This document shows, piece by piece, positions 58,006 to 64,000 of a DNA stretch of 64,000 nucleotides. The stretch covers positions 129,817,679 to 129,881,678 of the forward strand of contig CM045762.1 of assembly GCA_025200525.1 (NCBI GenBank), read 5' to 3'. Both the position numbers and the translations under genes were made by a program. The notes under the pieces were generated by a model. It had not been told where the DNA came from, did no database searches, and saw nothing but the letters and a program-made list of their open reading frames with translations. Numbering within the stretch: position 1 is the stretch's first letter; every line of letters starts with the position of its first letter. The stretch comes from Camellia lanceoleosa (Eukaryota; Streptophyta; Magnoliopsida; Ericales; Theaceae).

Positions 58006-60492
58006 TGTAATGGCCCGTGTTTGGAGCCAATCCATTGTATTCTTTTTGGTTGGGACACAAGGTTGTCCCAAGTCGGGCTAGCCTCAGAGAGCAGCCCATG
58101 ACTTTTTGGTTGAGCTAGGTTGCCCCAGAGACCAGATCACGACCAAAAACAGCTTTCAGTACTTTTGCGGGCTTATTTCTCTGCATATGTCGTGGTGCCA
58201 AGCCATGAAGAGAGTGGTCGTGCCCGTGACCATGTATGCTGGCTGGTCGCGCTCACGGTTAGGAAGGTCAGACACGCAACCTGTTGAGGTAGCTAGTTCG
58301 TGCCCGTGAGTTGTTAGATCGCGGCCACAATAGTTCGTGTATATAAGTCCGCAGTGCGCTAAAGAAGTCACTTTTTGAGATATTTTTCCCCCTCTCTCTC
58401 TCGCGTCTATCATGGTTGAGTTTCCATGGTCTTTGGCCATGGGTTTTGCATAGTTTGAGTGGTTTCTAGGCCTTAGTTCCACATACGAAAATGTAGATGG
58501 TCGAGAGGGTTTCATTTTAATCTGAGCGGATCATATTTTCGTCGTTGGTGGATTTTCGGCTTTTCTCCTCTTCGCTTCAAGAGGTAAGGATTCTGGAGCT
58601 TCTTTTCAATACCTCGCTATAGATAGACCTGTGATAATTTTTATGGCATTTAAAAACATAGTTTTATAGTTGATTTTGTTAAAAAGCATATGAGTTGGTT
58701 TGGGTTTAAATTGGTGGGTTTATGGATTATGTTTATAATTAATTATGGGTTATAGGAGCATGTTTAGGATGTGGGGTTGGAAGGGTTTGGTATTTCATTT
58801 GTAAATTTTTGAATGTTAAACAAAAACTTAAAGTTAAATTGAAATTGGGTTATGTTTGGTTGTTTACGAATTTGGGGCTTTGGATTAATATTATTGGATG
58901 TTGGCAAGTGTTGTGTATGTTAGGATTTGGAGTAGTGAGGATTTGTTTTCAAAACAAAGTGTGATTAATTACCTCTTTTATAGAGCATGAGAGTTTAGAA
59001 CGGACTGGAATATGGAAATATCTACAGGTGTATTTATTGTTATGGTTATGTAATTGGCATCTAGAGTTTTGTCATTGGCCATCGGTGGAGGATGGTATTG
59101 ATTATTGCTAGATATAGGATATGAGTACTATTGTAGGATGGGCTATGTAATGTAGGATGATAAATTGATTGTTGTAAATGGACATTGTGAATAGACAATT
59201 CCATTATTGAGTTATGGAATATATTGTTAGGGAAGGAATTGGAATGCTTATGGATGTGTTTATGTTATGAGACTGTTGTTGGATAGTTATGGCTTTGATG
59301 TTTAGTAATCTATATAGTGTTTTGGAAATGTAAGAAAACCCGTTGTTGGACAGTGGTGTATGGAGCACATTTTGAAAGAAATTGTTAATGTATTTAATTG
59401 GTAATCGTCGTGGTAGTGATAATTGGACTATGTGTATGTATTACATAGTGCATTATTTATGTTGGTTAGTATGTTATGCTTTTATTGTGACGTTGTTTAG
59501 GGGTCTATTTCTCGCCGTATTGAGCCGGGAAAATGTGGCACATTGTGATAGGTTCTTTGTCCTTTCGGTTTGCGCCCGTTAAAGTATGACCTAAGGGGCG
59601 CCCATTTCAGGTGAGGCCGGTAAAGTGTTATGTGTTATTGATGTTGTAGGATCTGCCATCCGTGCTGTACGCCGGTAGAGATGAAATTGGTAGTATGTAT
59701 TACTCTTGATTATTTATTTTTGGATATGTGTTATCATTTTCGTGTTGTGGTTGCCTCTTGCTCTTGAGCCTATTGCCAAGGAAGATAGTAGACGTATTGG
59801 TGCGTAGATGCATATAGTGTATGGAGATGTGGGGCTGGGTTATGACTTGCATGTGGGGTTGTGTTTTTTAGAATAGATGTTTGAATGAGATTCTCTTATA
59901 TCAATATGGAAGGTTTTATTAAAAGAAGAATGGGGTTTTGAAGTGTTTTTGGAAGTAAAACGAGAATTTGAAAGAGAATAAATGATTTTTATACTGTGTT
60001 GCGTTAAAAGGATGTCTTGGGAAAAACATATTTATATGAGTATACTGTTGGATATTAACTGTCACACTGCTTATATAGTATATCGTGGTGCATGCATGAT
60101 CATTTCTAACTATATGTTGTGATTGGTGAGGATCTTTGGGATCTCTAATGGGCTTGGTGCTCATCCCACGTTTTGACAAATTTTTCAGGTACATAGTTGA
60201 AAGATTTTTCGGGACTTGAAATCTTTTGTTATGTTTGGTCACTAGGCCTTTCTATCTGTTGGCCGAGTGCCGTTTATTATATAAGTGTAAATCTCTTTAT
60301 TTCTATTTATTGTTATTCAATGTGAGCCTAAGGGTATCGTATCATGTTTTATTTATATATCATCACAATTTTCGTGAGAGAATGTTATTATTTATTCTTG
60401 TTCATATTCTTGAATGGATGGAATGTTTCAAAAACGATAATAATATAAAGGATTTGGTAATGGATTCGGGTAATAAAAGTCAAGGAGTTACA
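58006..60492 (+). repeat. 5' LTR of the 58-kb element
   Basis: This LTR is 2487 bp, beginning TGTAATGGCCCGTG and ending GAGTTACA. The U3 part carries several degenerate GTCG(C/T)GCCCG(C/T)GA-like words upstream of a TATA box at 58340. It is noncoding. Confidence 0.88.
58340..58347 (+). promoter_or_regulatory. LTR TATA box
   Basis: TATATAAG lies about 330 bases into the LTR and is followed by a CT-rich run at 58388-58405, consistent with a U3/R junction. Confidence 0.55.
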
Positions 60493-60495
60493 AGT

Positions 60496-60507
60496 TGGTA
60501 TCAGAGC
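60496..60507 (+). other. primer binding site, initiator Met-tRNA type
   Basis: TGGTATCAGAGC lies 3 bases after the LTR end. It is the complement of the 3' end of plant initiator methionine tRNA and is used by many plant gypsy elements. Confidence 0.93.
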
Positions 60508-63500
60508 GAGCTAGGTCGAATACCTTGGGCTCGTGGGAAGTGATTTTTACCATAGTGGGTTTGCTACGCTTGGTGAGGACATTTTATATAGATGAGTTAT
60601 GTGTTAGGACTTTATGTGTTGCAGTTATGTAAGCATGAAGTTAAGTTTCTAGGATAATTCTTGCCACCTGTGAACTTGCTTAGATGTCTCATTAGAAACA
60701 CGCTTGATCAATGTGGTTTCTTATGAGAATTCCTTGAGAGTTCTGGGATGAGTAGTTATCTTTGCAGACTTGGCTCGATTATGTGGCTAAGTGTTTATTA
60801 ACTTCCGTGTTTTATAGTTTGGTACTTAGGCCTCGTTTGGGAACAAACTTTTTTAGTAACTTTTTGGCTTTTTGGCTAAAATGTGATGTAAAAAAAACTA
60901 GTATGTTTGGGATGACTTTTTGGCTTTTTACGAAAAAATGTGTAAAAAGTTGAGAGAAAAGGGAATCTTTGACTTTTTGGTATGGGTTGTTGGCTTTTTG
61001 GTTTTTTTAGTAACTTTTTGGCTTTTTGGCTGAAAGGGACACTTGCCAAACGAGGCCTTAGTATGTTTGGTGATTTAGTGGTGATGAGTGAGTGTTTCAG
61101 GGGAGACTAGAGTGTGGTTTTGGTGTTTGGTTTAATGTGGTTGGTTAATACAAGTCACTATCACTTGGGGTTTGATTTGTTGAGAGTGGTTTCTACCTAA
61201 GTTTTCCAAGCTGGGTTTGGTTTGGTTTTGTTTTGTTTTGCCTCCTTCGACTCAAGAAGTTTGAGGAAATCATTGGTTGGGTGTGCCGAGAGATTATTCC
61301 ATGTGCACAGATTGGAGACAAGATATAAATGGGGGTTAGGGTTCGTTTTGGAGCTAGAGGTTATAGGGAGGTGCCGTAATTATGTATGGTTATTTGAAGA
61401 GATGCTATAGGGTGTGTGTGAGAATGGTGAAAGGATGAGGTCATATCTGTGATTTCTATTGTTGGAGAATACGAGGCCTAGTGAGAGGCAATCGGGAGAA
61501 AAGTTTCTTGTATCGGACATAGAGTTGGATATGTAGTGAGGAGTTGATTTTGATTTGGTTTGTGAGTAGTCGAGTGTTGCTTGATGTCATTGCCCTCGTC
61601 ATGGGCAAGGGTTGTTCAGTGGTCCTTGAAGGGACACAGAGAGTGTTGGAGTTTCGGGGGTTGTGTTGTAGTATTGTTTGTGTGTTGTGCTATCGTGGGT
61701 AGGGGTTGTATACTTACTAGTGCTTTATGCTTATGTTGTTTGTTTTGTCTCAATGAGTTGGGCACATGTTGGATGCTAAATTTTTTTTAAGACGATAGTG
61801 TTGTGGAGATTAGAAGCTCTAGTGTGGTTCTATATTTGTCTGTAATGTGATTAGTACTATGGTGCCTGATAGTGAAGTATTCTATCTTGGGTGTTTGGTT
61901 TTGGGGATAGTATGACCCTTTCGAATTTTGAAACTTGTGAGGATACCTTTTGGAGGATGTATTAGAGTTGTCGTTTGAGAGGGTGTGAGACGCTTGTCTC
62001 TTAGGGATGAGGGTAATGTGTGTACCTATTGTTTTGTATGTTCAGGTTGTGTGATTTGTGAGTTTGTTGTTGATCCTATTGGTCTGTTTGTGGGTTGGTT
62101 ATTGATCTCATTAGTTTTTTAAGCTAAGTGTGAAGTGTTGGATTGCCACTTAGGCATGGTGTTATGGTGTGTTGACTCGAGGATGTGAGTTATGAAATCC
62201 AATTTTTGAAAGTCCAGGTTGGACTTAGGTGTGATATTGGTGTGTGTTGAACCCTAGATAAGAGTGATTGGTGTTGGTCAACATATAGCTGTTAGACTGT
62301 GAGAGTAGAGAATTGGTGAGTTGAATTAAGTAGCATAGAGAAGACGGATTATTGTAGCCAAGTCCTTGTGATGGGACTTAAGGTAAAGTTTGGTTTGTTT
62401 TGGTTTGGTTTAGAACCGGTGGGTTTAGATGGGTGGTATTTGAAGTTGAATGATACATAGCCATCTCGGGAATTGCTTTGGTTTAAGCAAATGGTTATAA
62501 GATTGAGTAGTAATTCTAGTTATATCTAAGGCCATTGAGCCTCACTTGTGTGTGTGGTTATCGGTGTGAGTTTGTGGAACCCCTCGAGTGGGGGTAATGT
62601 GTTACCATCTTGGTTTTGCGAGTGTTCGTGCGCCATTGTGTATGATTGGTTACTATTGCTAGTGTTTGTGTTGGTTGAAAATTTTGAGATTTTGAAATTC
62701 ATGTGTGTTGTATTATCTCTCTTAGCACCTTGTTTATTTCAATTAAATGTTAATGTAGAAATGTGTTAGTTGTGTTATGAAATCACCGTAGATGTGATGG
62801 ATGTGGTTGGGTGATGGTTGGGATTCACTGGTTGGTTATTGAGAAAGCAAATTTGGAAATTTTTTTTATGGCATTGTATAACTAAAAACTTTGGGGTGGA
62901 AAATTTATGAGTTGTTTTGAGAGAATGTTTGCAAAAGAATTGGTTTTACTTGGGTTTTTAAAATGAGACTTTTGTTGAAAAACAGTGTGCATTTGGACAA
63001 ATTTTTGGAAAAGATATAAATAAGAAAATAGTTTTCAAGATAATAAGAAAACTGTTCTTTTAACCGGATTATGTGATTGTTCTCTTTAACATTGTGTAGC
63101 TGAGTTGTGTAGTAGCTTAACTTATATTGTTAGTTATGTATTGGTTTTAAGCAGTTTTGACATTGATTGTGTTTTGTTGTGCCGGAGCGTTGTCTTTGTG
63201 GACCATGGTTTGTGGGTGTAGTCTTTTTCTTCGATGAAGGTTGACTGGGGCTTGTTGGTTGTGAGGGTGGACTGTTTTTTTTTTTTGGTGTTCGAGTGTT
63301 GAACACTCAATTGTTTTTGGTTGTTGCGTGTAGTGGGAACACGGTTGGCATTTAGAGTGCGAGTAGGTTAGTTGGTTGGGATAGTCTTGTAGATCCTAAC
63401 GGGTTATGTGGGTTAAAGAGGCAATTTGGGTTCCTCTGTTGTTGTGGGTTGCTCAGGAGTCTTTGGGGCACTGAGGTGTTGAACCGAGATTTGAGAATGT

Positions 63501-63600
63501 ATCCCGCGTATGGCTCTAGTTTTGGGTTAGTGGGTATTCCTTTCACTGTTGTGTACTCGGTGTTTTGGGCATTCTCTTGATTTTGGTGATGAAATTTCCT
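60508..63600 (+). other. interior of the 58-kb element, no coding domain
   Basis: About 3.1 kb, markedly G/T rich on the plus strand, with no frame above about 75 residues on the plus strand. It contains the Tourist-like MITE at 60829. I see no known protein motif in any frame. Confidence 0.6.
60826..61060. mobile_element. Tourist-like MITE with TTA target duplication
   Basis: The element is 60829-61057 (229 bp), with terminal inverted repeats GGCCTCGTTTGG(G/C)AA flanked by TTA at 60826-60828 and 61058-61060. This is the signature of PIF/Harbinger (Tourist) insertion. The inside is built of CTTTTTGGCTTTTTGGCT words. Confidence 0.88.
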
Positions 63601-63613
63601 AAGTGGAGGAGAT
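63601..63613 (+). other. polypurine tract of the 58-kb element
   Basis: AAGTGGAGGAGAT lies immediately before the second LTR, a form commonly seen in plant chromovirus elements. Confidence 0.9.
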
Positions 63614-64000
63614 TGTAATGACTCGTGTTGAAAGCCGATCCATTTTATTCTTTTTGGTTGGGACACAAGGTTGTCCTAGGTGACTTTGACCTTGCCGTAC
63701 GAGTTTGGGCCTTGTGAAGTCTCAGGTTGGCCTTTGAGAGAAGCCTAGGACTTTCTAGCTGAGCTAGGTCGCACCCGCGACCATGGCCTTCATGCCTACA
63801 ATGGACTAATCTGGAGGTCGTGCCTATGATAGGCCACGACCAGGCCGCGACCAAAAATATCTCCCAGCACTTTTGTAGGCATGTTGCTCTGTGCATGCAA
63901 AGGTTAGGCCGCGCCTGCAGATAGAGAGTTTAGCTAGACTGCACCCATGGTGTGAACTGTGGTGCCAAGCCACGAATAGAGCGGTCGCGCCTGCGAAGAG
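63614..64000 (+). repeat. second (3') LTR, partial
   Basis: Starts TGTAATGACTCGTGTTG. It matches the 5' LTR in blocks, but between about 63680 and 63840 it has sequence that the 5' LTR lacks, with extra GTCGCACCCGCGACC-like words. It continues beyond the window. Confidence 0.85.

Larger units (their letters stand above)
58006..64000 (+). mobile_element. chromovirus-type LTR element lacking gag-pol (right end beyond window)
   Basis: The 5' LTR is 58006-60492, the primer site 60496-60507, the interior 60493-63613, the polypurine tract 63601-63613, and the second LTR starts at 63614 and leaves the window. Both LTRs begin TGTAATG(G/A)C(C/T)CGTGTT and share 'TTCTTTTTGGTTGGGACACA'. The 3.1-kb interior is T/G rich and has no recognisable gag, protease, RT or integrase on either strand, so it is either a large-deletion derivative or a naturally non-autonomous (LARD-like) element. 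The A-rich target (AAAAA) before 58006 cannot be matched, as the right flank is missing. Confidence 0.88.

Overview
This window looks like nuclear DNA from a flowering plant, from a region made almost entirely of transposable elements (TEs). I see no host gene that I could defend, no rRNA or tRNA gene and no bacterial-type feature. The plant assignment rests on Tat-lineage and chromovirus-type Ty3/gypsy elements, FAR1/MULE-type transposase remains, plant mobile domain (PMD) genes, and Tourist-, Stowaway- and hAT-like MITEs. I cannot name the species.

Layout. 1-5.6 kb: a minus-strand Ty3/gypsy gag fragment with its LTR, then a plus-strand solo LTR, both set in a cluster of short inverted repeats that continues to about 7.1 kb. 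7.3-8.2 kb: a possible non-autonomous Mutator-like element with telomere-like runs. 8.8-15.1 kb: a decayed MULE carrying FAR1-like, MULE and SWIM segments and an OTU-type protease on the plus strand. A convergent four-exon PMD gene lies on the minus strand, and about 140-bp tandem repeats lie between the two.

15.2-37.8 kb: a 1.3-kb dispersed block (copy A) broken by three insertions. These are a 2.4-kb solo LTR with TSD TGGGC, a hAT-like MITE, and, inside that MITE, an 18.7-kb Tat-type LTR element with TSD CCCCT. The Tat element has 3.7-kb LTRs, a tRNA primer site, a polypurine tract and a gag remnant but no pol. It carries a spliced antisense PMD gene and a long tandem-repeat 3' region. 38-43.9 kb: small elements, namely a SINE-like piece, a hAT MITE (8-bp TSD), a Mutator-type foldback (9-bp TSD) holding a Stowaway-like MITE, and two related hairpin elements.

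44-53.2 kb: a second, decayed Tat element with protease, RT, RNase H, extra RNase H and integrase. It is followed by a 57-bp repeat array and a different antisense spliced gene with a coiled-coil tail. 53.3-57.3 kb: copy B of the 1.3-kb block, broken by a 2.7-kb minus-strand LTR element without recognisable genes. 58-64 kb: a chromovirus-type LTR element with a Met-tRNA primer site and polypurine tract but no coding domains, holding a Tourist-like MITE. Its second LTR runs off the window.

Themes. Almost every coding region is broken by stops or frameshifts, so this is a graveyard, but target-site duplications and the A/B comparison allow the insertions to be ordered. The most interesting theme is accessory genes in TEs. 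A PMD gene sits antisense or convergent in two unrelated TE classes within about 13 kb, and two Tat elements carry two different antisense spliced genes at the same relative place downstream of the sense genes.
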